A stretch of 64,000 nt of DNA from Bacteroidota bacterium (GTDB lineage Bacteria > Bacteroidota > Bacteroidia > 2-12-FULL-35-15). Position numbers and translations under genes: made by a program. Below, in pieces: positions 6,354-16,695 of the stretch. Under the pieces are notes generated by a model that was given only the letters and a program-made list of their open reading frames with translations, was not told the origin of the DNA and did no database searches. Where the stretch lies: positions 1 to 64,000 of the forward strand of contig JAQZBR010000005.1 in the NCBI GenBank assembly GCA_029237775.1, read 5' to 3'. Positions within the stretch are counted from its first letter, which is position 1. Each line of letters starts with the position of its first letter.

Positions 6354-9300
6354 TTACTCAATAATCACCTTAGTCGTTTTCCTTTGTCTTTCAGTTATAA
6401 CATTCGTGAAATAGATTCCAGAAGAAACATTATCAAGCATTATTTTTTTCCTATAAATACCGTTGAAATTAACAAGCTTCTCTGAGTAAACTATTTTTCC
6501 AAGGATATTCATCACATTAATTTCAACGTCACTGTCCTCTACGAGATTAAAGCTTAGCGTAAATGATTTATTACTGCTTGGATTAGGAGATATATTAACA
6601 TTCAGATCAAGCGAAGACAATTCCTGAATGGATATTGGAAGATTAACGTTGATTGTATCCTTAGATGAACAACCTAATCCTTCAGTAACAATTACAAAAT
6701 ACTGACCTGAAGTTGTAACCGTTATACTTTGAGTTGTCTCACCGGTGCTCCACAAATAATTTGCTCCGGGATGTCCAGCGTCTATAACAAATGACGTAAC
6801 CGCAGTTAAAGTTGTGTCGGGACCAAGATCAACAACCGGTGGTGAAGCAAAAGTCACATGCACTGTATCACGATCCATACACGTGCCGTTGCTGACAGTC
6901 ACCCAATAATCACCTGTTGAACATGCATTTATGATTGCATAATTCTGTCCATTGCTCCATGAATAATAAGTAGCCCCCGGATAGCCAGCATTCAGAAGAA
7001 CGCATTGACACACTGTAGTATCTCTGCCAAGATTCACGTTAATATTATTATTTATGATATTAACATTGATCGTATCTGAACCCACGCAACCTCCCTGATC
7101 CGTTACCATCACATAATACGTTCCCGAGGTCGTTACATTTAGCGTCTGGCCAGTAGTTCCATTGCTCCACAAATAAGTTGCTCCTTGATTGCCTGCGTCA
7201 AGAATAAACGGGGGCGCCTGACAATTCATGAAGCTTGTATCATTACCGATATCAACTGTCAAAATACCAGGGATGACAATTACACTAATTGTGTCCGATC
7301 CGGTGCATCCGGTATTATCAGTTACTGTTACATGGTAGACTCCGGTTGAAGAAACGTTTATTGTTTGGGAAGTTTCATTTGTACTCCATAAATAATTTAA
7401 GCCTTGATTCATTGCATCCAGTATAATTGAACCCTGGCATAATGCCACAGTAGTATCAGTCCCAAGATCAACAGAGATAATAGCAGGATTAACGGTAATA
7501 TTTATAGTGTCTGTTACCGAGCAACCAAATTCATTTGTTACAGTCACATAATAGTTACCTGTGCCAGTTATATTAATAGATTGGGTGGATTCCGATGTGC
7601 TCCATAAATAAGACAATCCGGGGTTACCTGCATCAAGTGTAATTTGTCCCTGACAGAATACCATTGTGGTATCATTACCAAGATCAACGATCGGAGGAAC
7701 ATTGCTGTTTACAACGACAGAATCACTGGCACTGCAACCATTCAACGGGTTTGTTACTGTAAGCACATATGTTCCTGTTGCGTTGACATATATATCCAGG
7801 GAATCTGTCGCAGTTAAAATGTTTCCGTTATTTGTGTTCCAAATCATAATTCCGGAAGCATTTCCTTGCAGCATTACTGAATCGATACCACATCCGATGA
7901 CAGTGTCTAATCCTGCAAAAGCCATAGGCAGTGCTGTATCGGCTATTACGTTCACTGTATCTGAAGCACGGCAGCCATTTACAGGGTCGATAACATTGAA
8001 TATATATGAATCCGGAGTGCTTATCAGAACAAAAATCCCCGAAGCAATTGTATCGTCCGCTGAGTTGGTCCAGTACATTATCGCATTTTGAGTTGAAGCA
8101 GTTCCTAACAGTGGTAGTAATGTTACCTGACAATTAAGTGTAGCATCCTGACCGCCATCTGCAACCGGTGAATTTGTATTTGAAGAAATATGCAGAGAAT
8201 CTAAAGCAGTACATCCATTAACCGGATTGGTGACCGTTAACACATAATCGCCTTCCGCGCTAATAACCGGATTTAGCGAAGTGTTGCCCGAAACAATATT
8301 CCCATTGATTGTAGACCATAAATAATTTACACCGGAAACAGCAGCTATACCATTTAACGTTATTTGCGTAACAGTGCAATTCAATATGCTATCGATACCT
8401 GCTTCAACAACGGGAGGATCATTATCTAAAGTTATAAGAAGAGAGTCAGAAGAGGAACAGCCGTTCACCATATCGGTAACAGTGAAAACATATGTTCCAC
8501 CGAGAGTTACCGTTGCATTTAATGAATCAGATCCTGAAATAATATTACCATCAATTGTTGTCCAGCTAAATGAGGTATTCGCTGTTGATGACGTTCCGCT
8601 GATGGTAAGGATTGGATTGGTGCAATTAATAATTGTATCGCTACTCACCATCACATTCGGCAAGATATTATTTAAATATACGGACGCTGTGTCTGAGCTA
8701 CTGCAACCATTGATCGTATCCGTAACAATGAGCACATACTCCCCTACTGCATTAACAGAAGGCGTAGCAGTTTCAGGCCCCAATAAAATATTTCCATTTA
8801 AGGTCGTCCAGCTGAAACTTACATCAGAAGTTGATGAGGAACCGTTCAACATAACTGCGTCAACGATGCATGTAAGGTTGAAATCAGCTCCGGCATTCAC
8901 CTGGGGAATTGTGTTATTTAAATTCACTTCAGTAATATCAGATGATTGACATCCATTGATTGTATCAGTTACCGTAAGAAAATAAGTTCCCGGCTCGTCA
9001 ATTAATGGTGACAATGAAGCATTACCACTTACAATGTTCCCGTCAAGTGTAGTCCAACTGTAAATAGTATTTGAAGTTGTGCTAGACCCGGAAAGCATTA
9101 AGGATGTAACAGAACAGTTAAGCACCATTGATGCACCGGCATCAACATCCGGAGAAACTATATTCTGGTAAACATTTGCGGAATCCTGTGCAGAGCAACC
9201 GTTTACAGGATTCTTCACCGTGAGAATATACGTTCCAGGAATCTGAACAACAGGATTAGCGGTATTCGCACCGGAAAATATAATTCCACCGTTGGAGGCG

Positions 9301-12032
9301 GTCCAGGTAAAAATTGCATTTGGAACTGAAGATGTACCGTTTAATGTGGCAGAAGTGAGAGTGCAAGTCAGCGTTGTATCATTCCCTGCACTGACATCCG
9401 GAAGAGCCATATTTGACATCACTGTGACTGTATCTGAAGCAGAACATCCATTAATCGAATCAATAACAGAAAGGAAATAATCACCTGCAAGATCTACCGT
9501 AGGATTAGTCGTATTACCTCCGGAAACTATATTACCAAGATTAGTTGTCCAGCTGAATGAGGTTTGAAGCGTAGTTGACGATCCGGCCAACATCACTGAA
9601 GTATGATAACAATTAATAACCGAATCTACGTTTGCGTTTACATCGGGAAGTGTATTGTTTAAAAATATCTGAACAGTGTCAGAAGATGTACATCCGTTTA
9701 CAGTATCAGTTACAGTAAGAACATATGCACCAGATGCATCTATTGTAGGAAAAGAAGTTGACGTTCCTGCAGAAATATTTCCATTTGTCGTATTCCATAA
9801 GAATGTTGATGAAGGAGTCGCAGACATCCCATTTAAAACCAAGGAAGTAACAGAACATGTTAAAGTGCTGTCCCTCCCAGCATTTACATCAGGAGAAGTT
9901 AAGTTTAGAACCACGTCTGTAATGTCCATTGACTGACAACCATTAAGCGTGTCTGTGACAGTGAGCATATATGTACCCGGCTGATCCACCAGCGGTGTAA
10001 GAGAATTGGATCCGCTCACTATGTTTCCATCAAGTGTTATCCAGCTATATATTGAATTAGAAGTAGTTGTGGAACCGCTTAGATTGACCGAGGCTACTAT
10101 ACAATTCAAAATTTTTCCACTACCTGCCTGGGCATCAGGGGCTGTAACATTTTGATAAACATTCACCGAATCCTGCGCAGTGCAACCGTTTAACGGATTT
10201 TTAACAGTTAGAACATAGGTACCCGGAATTTGTACAACAGGATTAGGTGAATTACTTCCTGAATAAATTACACCTCCGTTAGTCGCTACCCATTGGTATA
10301 TCGCACCTCTTGTTGAAGACACCCCTGTCAGAGAAATTTGTGTAACCGTACAGGTCAATGTAGTATCATTCCCTGCCTCGACATCCGGTGCGACAAGATT
10401 CGCTATTACCATCACCGTATCAGATGCAGTGCATCCGTTTATTGAATCTGTAACTGTTAAATAATAGTTGCCTGCTGCATTCACCTCCGGCATAGAAGTG
10501 GCAGATCCTGAAACAATATTTCCTGAAATTGATGACCAATTGAAGGCCGTATGTTCGGTAGAAGATGATCCTGTCAGATAAACAGAAGTATGATAACAAT
10601 TGATCATTGAATCGACACTTGCATTCACGTCAGGAGCCGTGAGGTTTAAATTAACACTTACGGTATCTTTTGCACTGCAACCATTAACAGGATCTGTTAC
10701 AGTAAGAATATAAGATCCCTGTGCATTAACAGTCGGTGTCGCTGTTGCACCACCTGCAGTTATATTTCCTCCTGAAGTTGTCCATAAATATCCAGCACCT
10801 CCTGTAGTGGACGAACCATTTAATATTACTGCGGTTGTAACACAGTTCAGGGTTTTATCATTACCGGCCGAAGCATTAGGCGGAGAGTTATTAAGATTTA
10901 CAATCGCGGTATCTTTTGCGGTGCAGCCATTAACCGGGTTAGTAACAGTTAAAATATATGTCCCTGCCGCATTTACCGTAGGTGTGGCTGTTGTTTTACC
11001 TGATACGAAATTCCCGGTTGCGGACGTCCAGTTATAAGAAACACCTGAAGTACTTGAAGAACCATTAAGCTGAACTGAAGTAACGACACAATTCAGAGTC
11101 TTATCAGCTCCGGCACTAGCATTTGGAACTGTTGTATTAACTGTGACCTGTGCTGTATCTCTTGAAATACAGCCTGCTGTGCTTGTCACAGTAAGCACAT
11201 ATGTTCCTGCTGCATTGACAGATGGCGTAGCTGTTCCTGCTCCTGAAACGAAATTTCCGCCAAGGGTTGTCCAGCTAAAAGTAGCGCCACCTGTTGAAGA
11301 CGACCCGCTCAGCGTCACAGCAGTTGCAGTGCATGTTAACACCTTGTCCGGCCCGGCATTTGCATTTGGAAGAGCATTTCTTGTGATAACTACATCATCG
11401 GAACTGGTACAGCTTCCAACTGAAATTGTCCATCTGAAAGTATTTGCTCCTATACCTAAGCCGGTAATTCCGGAAGTTGGTGACGTTGGTGTTGTCACTG
11501 TTCCGCTACCACTTATTAATGTCCATACTCCACCACCTACTGAAGGGGTGTTTCCTGCTAAATTTGCTGTTGTTGAATTACAGAAGGCCTGATCCGGACC
11601 GGCAGCAGAAGGTGTTGGTGCCTGATTTACTGTAACAGCGACAGTGTTGGAAATATTCGATCCACCAGAGCATGATCCTGCACCATTTCCATTAATTACG
11701 CGCACATAATAATAGACAGTACCAAACGTATTTGTCGGGGGTACGTATGAAGATGATGTTGCTGAAGCAATAGGAGTTCCTGTTGTATTATTATTGACGC
11801 TATTGGAAAACCACTGATAAGAAGGAGACACAGGCATTCCGCTACCGCCTGATGCGATTCCGGAGGTAAGTGCTGAAGCTGCAGCATTCTGGCAAAGAGT
11901 CTGTGTTCCAGAGGCTGTCACTGACTGAACGCATCTTTGAGCCAAAGCCGAAAAATTAATGATAAACAAAAGAAAACCGATCGTAATTTTCTTTTTACTA
12001 TTAAATACGTCTGAGAGGAAAAGTGTCTTCAT
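6354..12032 (-). CDS. Giant Ig-like repeat cell-surface protein, T9SS cargo
   Basis: 1892 residues. Signal peptide 1-31 (IGFLLFIINFSALAQ). Then come two unlike Ig-type domains, fifteen copies of an ~85-residue repeat with the pattern P-[DN]-x-x-A-G-x-D-x-x-L-x-C ... L-x-G-x-S-S ... NGC-x-x-x-D, and five copies of a shorter ~70-residue repeat (DLGxDTT ... YLWSTGxTxQSI ... TDTI). Residues ~1808-1892 are a T9SS type-A sorting domain (NISPNPSSNKSFTLSFNL; SSGIYF; KTTKVIIE). Paired cysteines in each repeat could form disulfides. It is secreted across the outer membrane and probably acts as an adhesin or surface stalk; that role is inference. No catalytic domain is visible. Transcribed alone. Confidence 0.9.
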   Translation of the reverse strand: MKTLFLSDVFNSKKKITIGFLLFIINFSALAQRCVQSVTASGTQTLCQNAAASALTSGIASGGSGMPVSPSYQWFSNSVNNNTTGTPIASATSSSYVPPTNTFGTVYYYVRVINGNGAGSCSGGSNISNTVAVTVNQAPTPSAAGPDQAFCNSTTANLAGNTPSVGGGVWTLISGSGTVTTPTSPTSGITGLGIGANTFRWTISVGSCTSSDDVVITRNALPNANAGPDKVLTCTATAVTLSGSSSTGGATFSWTTLGGNFVSGAGTATPSVNAAGTYVLTVTSTAGCISRDTAQVTVNTTVPNASAGADKTLNCVVTSVQLNGSSSTSGVSYNWTSATGNFVSGKTTATPTVNAAGTYILTVTNPVNGCTAKDTAIVNLNNSPPNASAGNDKTLNCVTTAVILNGSSTTGGAGYLWTTSGGNITAGGATATPTVNAQGSYILTVTDPVNGCSAKDTVSVNLNLTAPDVNASVDSMINCYHTSVYLTGSSSTEHTAFNWSSISGNIVSGSATSMPEVNAAGNYYLTVTDSINGCTASDTVMVIANLVAPDVEAGNDTTLTCTVTQISLTGVSSTRGAIYQWVATNGGVIYSGSNSPNPVVQIPGTYVLTVKNPLNGCTAQDSVNVYQNVTAPDAQAGSGKILNCIVASVNLSGSTTTSNSIYSWITLDGNIVSGSNSLTPLVDQPGTYMLTVTDTLNGCQSMDITDVVLNLTSPDVNAGRDSTLTCSVTSLVLNGMSATPSSTFLWNTTNGNISAGTSTSFPTIDASGAYVLTVTDTVNGCTSSDTVQIFLNNTLPDVNANVDSVINCYHTSVMLAGSSTTLQTSFSWTTNLGNIVSGGNTTNPTVDLAGDYFLSVIDSINGCSASDTVTVMSNMALPDVSAGNDTTLTCTLTSATLNGTSSVPNAIFTWTASNGGIIFSGANTANPVVQIPGTYILTVKNPVNGCSAQDSANVYQNIVSPDVDAGASMVLNCSVTSLMLSGSSTTSNTIYSWTTLDGNIVSGNASLSPLIDEPGTYFLTVTDTINGCQSSDITEVNLNNTIPQVNAGADFNLTCIVDAVMLNGSSSTSDVSFSWTTLNGNILLGPETATPSVNAVGEYVLIVTDTINGCSSSDTASVYLNNILPNVMVSSDTIINCTNPILTISGTSSTANTSFSWTTIDGNIISGSDSLNATVTLGGTYVFTVTDMVNGCSSSDSLLITLDNDPPVVEAGIDSILNCTVTQITLNGIAAVSGVNYLWSTINGNIVSGNTSLNPVISAEGDYVLTVTNPVNGCTALDSLHISSNTNSPVADGGQDATLNCQVTLLPLLGTASTQNAIMYWTNSADDTIASGIFVLISTPDSYIFNVIDPVNGCRASDTVNVIADTALPMAFAGLDTVIGCGIDSVMLQGNASGIMIWNTNNGNILTATDSLDIYVNATGTYVLTVTNPLNGCSASDSVVVNSNVPPIVDLGNDTTMVFCQGQITLDAGNPGLSYLWSTSESTQSINITGTGNYYVTVTNEFGCSVTDTINITVNPAIISVDLGTDTTVALCQGSIILDAMNQGLNYLWSTNETSQTINVSSTGVYHVTVTDNTGCTGSDTISVIVIPGILTVDIGNDTSFMNCQAPPFILDAGNQGATYLWSNGTTGQTLNVTTSGTYYVMVTDQGGCVGSDTINVNIINNNINVNLGRDTTVCQCVLLNAGYPGATYYSWSNGQNYAIINACSTGDYWVTVSNGTCMDRDTVHVTFASPPVVDLGPDTTLTAVTSFVIDAGHPGANYLWSTGETTQSITVTTSGQYFVIVTEGLGCSSKDTINVNLPISIQELSSLDLNVNISPNPSSNKSFTLSFNLVEDSDVEINVMNILGKIVYSEKLVNFNGIYRKKIMLDNVSSGIYFTNVITERQRKTTKVIIE
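8600..10640 (-). repeat. Higher-order 987-bp duplication inside the Ig-repeat gene
   Basis: The marker INCYHTSV occurs at about 9604 and 10591, exactly 987 bp (329 codons) apart. The domains that follow in each copy match one for one: VVQIPGTY with GCxAQDSxNVYQN, then IYSWxTLDGNIVSG with NGCQSxDIT. This indicates that a block of four Ig-like domains was copied in tandem after the basic repeat existed. Confidence 0.75.
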
Positions 12033-12389
12033 GTTTTACATTTTAAAATTTCGATGTAAGCTTTTTTTTAATCGCCAAAAAGTTTTTTGTAGCGGATAAA
12101 CACCGTAAAAATTGATGCCGCTTTAATTAGAGAAATTCCCTTAATAAAAATATTTTTTTTGTTTTAACCGCCAAGAGCCGCGACTGGCAAGCGCTTGATT
12201 TACCCGAGATTAATTTAAAAACAGGGAGCCTTAATTGCAGCGCGTTTCAAGCGTACTCGACTTCACTGACCAAGTGTTCAAAGGATTTAACAGCATGAAA
12301 TAAGCGTTGAAAAATTTATTCAGAATTTTCATTTCCGTTTATCTTTCTTTTCAGCTTTCCCAAAATGGGGAAAACATTCAGAATTGTGA
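12033..12389. other. Intergenic region without recognised gene
   Basis: About 357 bases between the two secreted-protein genes. It is A/T rich with no sensible frame. It should contain the promoter of the giant gene, but I see no clear TAnnTTTG. The stretch 12165-12290 has several GC-rich inverted words (CAAGAGCCGCGACTGGCAAGCGCTTG) but no U-run, so a terminator or small RNA cannot be claimed. Confidence 0.5.
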
Positions 12390-15300
12390 TTAACGATTGA
12401 GTAACAATTTTACATTCTCCGTTCTGCTTCCTATCCTTATTTGAAGGAAGTACACTCCGGTAGCAAGCGAGCTGCTGAGTTCTATCGTGTCGCGTATACA
12501 TCCACTGAATTTTGTCGGAGCTGCACGATAAACAGTTTGCCCAACGGAGTTTAAAACTCTTACCTCCAGCTCGGCCTGGGAATCATCTTCCAGACAAAAG
12601 TCAAATGTAAACAAGCCGGTTGTTGGATTTGGATACACACTTACGCGAAAAAAATCCTTAACCGCTCTGATCGGCACAACGGCAAGCTTATCGGTAGTAA
12701 CGAGAGCATTATTCAGGTTGGTGGAATCTTCATCACCGCAATCCTCAAGCGTAATTTGAGCTAATGCCGACCAGGCAATAGAAGATCCACTCAATATCAT
12801 TACCTGATAACTACCCGGCTGCTCAGCATAATAAGTTGCACTCGTTTCTCCGGGAAGATCTTCGCCATCACGTTTCCATTGATATAAATAATCACTGCAA
12901 GTATTCGCATAGAGAGGAATTTTTGTCTTGCCGCAAATGGTTGAGTTCCCTCCAATAGTTATTCTTGCTGAAAGAGAATTTGTAACGGCAACCTCTATCG
13001 GTGCCGACCAGGCAGTGCATCCGTTGTTATTTACTTTTACCTGATAATTACCTGATGCTTTTGCTTCATACGTTAAAGATTCAGCACCCGGAATTTCCTT
13101 TTCGTTAACGATCCATTGATATGTTAATCCTTCTGTAGTATCTGCCTTTAGTAAAACCGATCCTCCATCACAAAAAGTTAAGGGACCTAAAGGTGTAATC
13201 GCGGTAAAGCATTCCTCGCTTCTTTGAACGGATGGTTTATACAATGAATAATCATCGATCAAAGTATTAGAAATATTATAAAATCTGAAGCGAAGTGAAT
13301 CTGTTTTAACATCAACTTTCATTGCTCCATAATTCTCACTGTATCTTACAACACTGCCTTCAACAGGATTCGGAAAAATTCCATATTTACTTTGGCCACC
13401 TAAACCATTGACAATATAGGGGAATCCGTTTTTTATAATTCTTTCATAAATGTGTGCGTGCCCTGCAATGACTGCATCTGCTCCCCATGCCTGGAATGGC
13501 CAGTTCATGTACAATGCAGAATTCATGTGAACGGAATCCGAACAATAGGGTGCATGATGAAAATATACGATGTCCCATTTCGATACCGAAGCAGCTAATT
13601 TATTTTTCAGCCATAAGGCCTGGGCCGATGTAGCCGAAGTTCCATCGGGCTCCTGAGGATTGCTGTTAATCGCATAGAAATGTACATCTCCTTTTACAAA
13701 ATCATAATAACGTTCATTACCCGGAAGAGTGAAATAGTTATAGTATGGAACCGCTCCTGAAGTGACATAATCATGATTTCCTGAAGAAGGAAAAAATTTA
13801 TTTGTGCTTGCGGATGAACCATATGCACCCATGTAGGGATAAATGTAATCGTGATAATACTTCCCGATATTTGCATCAATTGTAGATTCTGCACCGTTAG
13901 GATAATTATTATCTCCGACTGTCAGGATATACTCAGGTTGCCACGACTTCACCAGATTAGCAACAGCAGCTTCATTCGTACTGTTAGAACCGTAATCCCC
14001 TATTATCGCAAAACTGCCGGAAGTTGCTGCGGCCGGAGCGCTTATCGGTTTTAGCTTTAGATTAAAACTTATATCAGAGCTTGACACGGATGATTGATGG
14101 ATCTCAACAGCGATCACATTTGTTCCGGTAATCAGTGATGCTGAACTTATGTTCGCAATATTATATGTTGATTCCGCGGTTCCATCGATAGCAGAACTAG
14201 CGGGAGTGGTATACGAAACAGTTCCGGAAGGCATATTGCTTCGGAATACTTCAACTCCATTTAAATATACAACTGCCCCGTCATCACGAAGGAGACTTAA
14301 TTCCATCCCGCTGATCCCGGATGTGCCGGCAACTGAAAAGCTTTTTCTGAAATAGGTGGTAATATATTTATTTGTGGAAGAAGTACCGTAAGACACTAAT
14401 GTTGCTTCTCCCCCGTCTCCGTACCCGAGTTCAGCACTTCCTGTTTTCCATGTAGCATCACTAAAACCCGTGGATCTCCATGCAGTGCCTTGATTAGTGC
14501 CGTTGTCAAGATATTTCCAGGATGCTCCGGCTGAAATAAATTCCGAAGTAGGCGGTGGTGGTGGCGTTGAATTAAAGGGCATCAAACGCATCCCGGGGAT
14601 TGGGCGCTCCTGAACACCGCTCGGGAGTTGCCATCCGACTTCTACATGATCTCCCTGCGCTGATTCTTTATGCAATGCTTCGATATAATATTTTTGTCCC
14701 GCAACAAGATATTTCGATACTGATTTCTGACTTGCGTATTTGGTCCACTCCTGTGAGGCCGTCCATCCGCTGACAGAGGCAATTTTTTGTCGACCAGAAG
14801 GCTGATCATTTGTACTTAACCATAATTCACTGTTATCGTCACTCGCGATCCAGAAAATATAGTTCCCGGTTACGGGAGGACAAATATATCCCCGAATACG
14901 CTGGCCGTAGTTATCAGCGACATTTGATGGAGACTTAAAAATAGTCAATGTTGTGCTCGAAGAAGGCGTTGTAGAAACAGGGATAGACGAAATTGAGTAT
15001 CCGCTTATACCATTCCAAACTTCCCTCGTAATTGTGCCTGTGCCGCTACAGGATGAGGGCGGAGGAGGAACTGCCGTACTCTTAAAATAGTAGGTGTCAT
15101 TCCAGATATTATTAGTTACCGACTGAATTGAGTTTGAGGAAGAATTGAGCAACCAGTTCTGATCAGCGTGGGCGTCAAAAAAAAGCAAGCCGCGCACTTT
15201 TCTGAATTCAGACTGTAATTCTTTATCCATGCGAGCGAACCATGCACCTTTTGTTTCTGAAGAAACATCTTCAGAGCTGAATCTCTCACGACAACCTAAT

Positions 15301-16694
15301 TCACAAATGAAGAGCGGTTTTGAAGGAAAATACTTCGTGAGATAATAATATGATTCTGCGATCTGCCATCTGAATGATCTCCACCATGGCAGATCGATCG
15401 GGTAATGATTATTGTATACATCGGTTGCAACTATATCCACATAACTATTTCCTGGATACGCAGGCGGGAGCCAGTTAAACGCCCTCCGTGGGAAATAATC
15501 AGCATTTATACACCACATCCATTTTACTTTCGTTGCTCCGCGTGAACGAAAAACATCCACAACGTGCCGGAAGGCATTCACAAATTTTGCAGGATCATTG
15601 TTATTATGCACTATCGACCATGAATACCAATCACCATTAAATTCATGCATAAAACGCATAACAACAGTATCATTAAAAGCTTTGAGCTTATCTGCAAAGG
15701 TTCTCAGGTATGCATCATAGTTACCATTAATAATGTTATCCAATCTTGGCTGCACAGGATCTAAGCGTGAGAAGCCTTTGAACATTGGCTCTAATGTAAT
15801 AACCGGAGTATATCCGTTATTCAATAACTGCTGTACTTCATTTCCGGGATACTCTTTAGGAACAGTAGATCCATCCCTTGCAAAAGCTATAAAGTAATTC
15901 GCATATTTTATTTTTTTGTCGGGCGAAGATGGGAAATAAGACTCAACAACTTGGGGTATAAGATATTCCTGCCCTCTTGGTTCCGAATGGTAGGCACCAA
16001 GCAAGCAATAGTCCGATGCATTTTTTCCGGGAAGATCAAGCATCGTGGCTCCATGCGGAAGTACTCCCTCAGAAAAGTTTATAAAATCCATATAAAAGGT
16101 AGGATTACTTAATCCCGAAGACGCCCTGTTGAAGCGAAATTCAGTCATAAGCAACATTCCCTTATTGCTGCTGAAATTGGCGTCAAAAATACCGTTGCCT
16201 CCCGGGTTAGTATCAACGAAATCTTTTAGCGGAATAGCAATGAACTGCCAGCCGGAGCTTCCGGAGACTGATATCGTTTTTTTCCAGGTATCATCCGAAG
16301 CCAATTCGTAAGCATAACTTTGATTATCATCTTCAGTTATGATCACATCGAAAGTCGCGTTCTGATTATTGGATACCGGGTTATAAAAGAAAAAATTAAA
16401 ATTATCGGTGTTTGGGTCTAACTCCACAAATCTTGAGCTGCTTCTTCCAAAAACACCAACTCCCGCGCTCCAGGTCAGATTTATCTTTAATACACGGTCC
16501 CCGATCATATCGGCAGCAGCGAGCGGATTGGCAGCTACCCGGTAGGTAAGATCGCTTTTTCTGTAATCTCCTTCTGGAAGATCAGTATCATTTATATCTA
16601 ATCCATCGAAATCGTAGATGATACATTTTAATTGCCCAAACGCATCCGCATGAATGAACATCCAGATAAAAAATGAATATAAAAACTTCTTCAT
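12390..16694 (-). CDS. Multidomain secreted enzyme: GH26 + PA14 + metallophosphoesterase
   Basis: 1434 residues with a signal peptide (1-20). In order: an N-terminal sugar-binding-like beta domain (~25-205); a glycoside hydrolase family 26 barrel (~225-540) with acid/base Glu351 in RFMHEFNG and nucleophile Glu465 in FICELG; a PA14 domain (~550-705); a galactose-binding-like domain (~715-888); a calcineurin-like metallophosphoesterase (~895-1150) with GDYG, GDNNYP, GNHD (~972), HHAP and GHAHIYER (~1076); two Ig-like domains; and a T9SS sorting domain (~1345-1434, VYPNPTTGLF). GH26 members are mostly beta-mannanases; the phosphatase half resembles purple-acid-phosphatase-like enzymes. It is probably surface-exposed. 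It follows a small gene by one base. Confidence 0.88.
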   Translation of the reverse strand: MKKFLYSFFIWMFIHADAFGQLKCIIYDFDGLDINDTDLPEGDYRKSDLTYRVAANPLAAADMIGDRVLKINLTWSAGVGVFGRSSSRFVELDPNTDNFNFFFYNPVSNNQNATFDVIITEDDNQSYAYELASDDTWKKTISVSGSSGWQFIAIPLKDFVDTNPGGNGIFDANFSSNKGMLLMTEFRFNRASSGLSNPTFYMDFINFSEGVLPHGATMLDLPGKNASDYCLLGAYHSEPRGQEYLIPQVVESYFPSSPDKKIKYANYFIAFARDGSTVPKEYPGNEVQQLLNNGYTPVITLEPMFKGFSRLDPVQPRLDNIINGNYDAYLRTFADKLKAFNDTVVMRFMHEFNGDWYSWSIVHNNNDPAKFVNAFRHVVDVFRSRGATKVKWMWCINADYFPRRAFNWLPPAYPGNSYVDIVATDVYNNHYPIDLPWWRSFRWQIAESYYYLTKYFPSKPLFICELGCRERFSSEDVSSETKGAWFARMDKELQSEFRKVRGLLFFDAHADQNWLLNSSSNSIQSVTNNIWNDTYYFKSTAVPPPPSSCSGTGTITREVWNGISGYSISSIPVSTTPSSSTTLTIFKSPSNVADNYGQRIRGYICPPVTGNYIFWIASDDNSELWLSTNDQPSGRQKIASVSGWTASQEWTKYASQKSVSKYLVAGQKYYIEALHKESAQGDHVEVGWQLPSGVQERPIPGMRLMPFNSTPPPPPTSEFISAGASWKYLDNGTNQGTAWRSTGFSDATWKTGSAELGYGDGGEATLVSYGTSSTNKYITTYFRKSFSVAGTSGISGMELSLLRDDGAVVYLNGVEVFRSNMPSGTVSYTTPASSAIDGTAESTYNIANISSASLITGTNVIAVEIHQSSVSSSDISFNLKLKPISAPAAATSGSFAIIGDYGSNSTNEAAVANLVKSWQPEYILTVGDNNYPNGAESTIDANIGKYYHDYIYPYMGAYGSSASTNKFFPSSGNHDYVTSGAVPYYNYFTLPGNERYYDFVKGDVHFYAINSNPQEPDGTSATSAQALWLKNKLAASVSKWDIVYFHHAPYCSDSVHMNSALYMNWPFQAWGADAVIAGHAHIYERIIKNGFPYIVNGLGGQSKYGIFPNPVEGSVVRYSENYGAMKVDVKTDSLRFRFYNISNTLIDDYSLYKPSVQRSEECFTAITPLGPLTFCDGGSVLLKADTTEGLTYQWIVNEKEIPGAESLTYEAKASGNYQVKVNNNGCTAWSAPIEVAVTNSLSARITIGGNSTICGKTKIPLYANTCSDYLYQWKRDGEDLPGETSATYYAEQPGSYQVMILSGSSIAWSALAQITLEDCGDEDSTNLNNALVTTDKLAVVPIRAVKDFFRVSVYPNPTTGLFTFDFCLEDDSQAELEVRVLNSVGQTVYRAAPTKFSGCIRDTIELSSSLATGVYFLQIRIGSRTENVKLLLNR

Positions 16695-16695
16695 G

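Noticed and set aside
7666-11592. Several 60-190-codon plus-strand frames opposite the giant Ig-repeat gene
   Set aside because: They are antisense shadows created by the repeats; no start signals or recognisable domains.
12316-12501. 61-codon minus-strand frame at the end of the GH26 fusion gene
   Set aside because: Overlaps the coding end in another frame; no features of its own.
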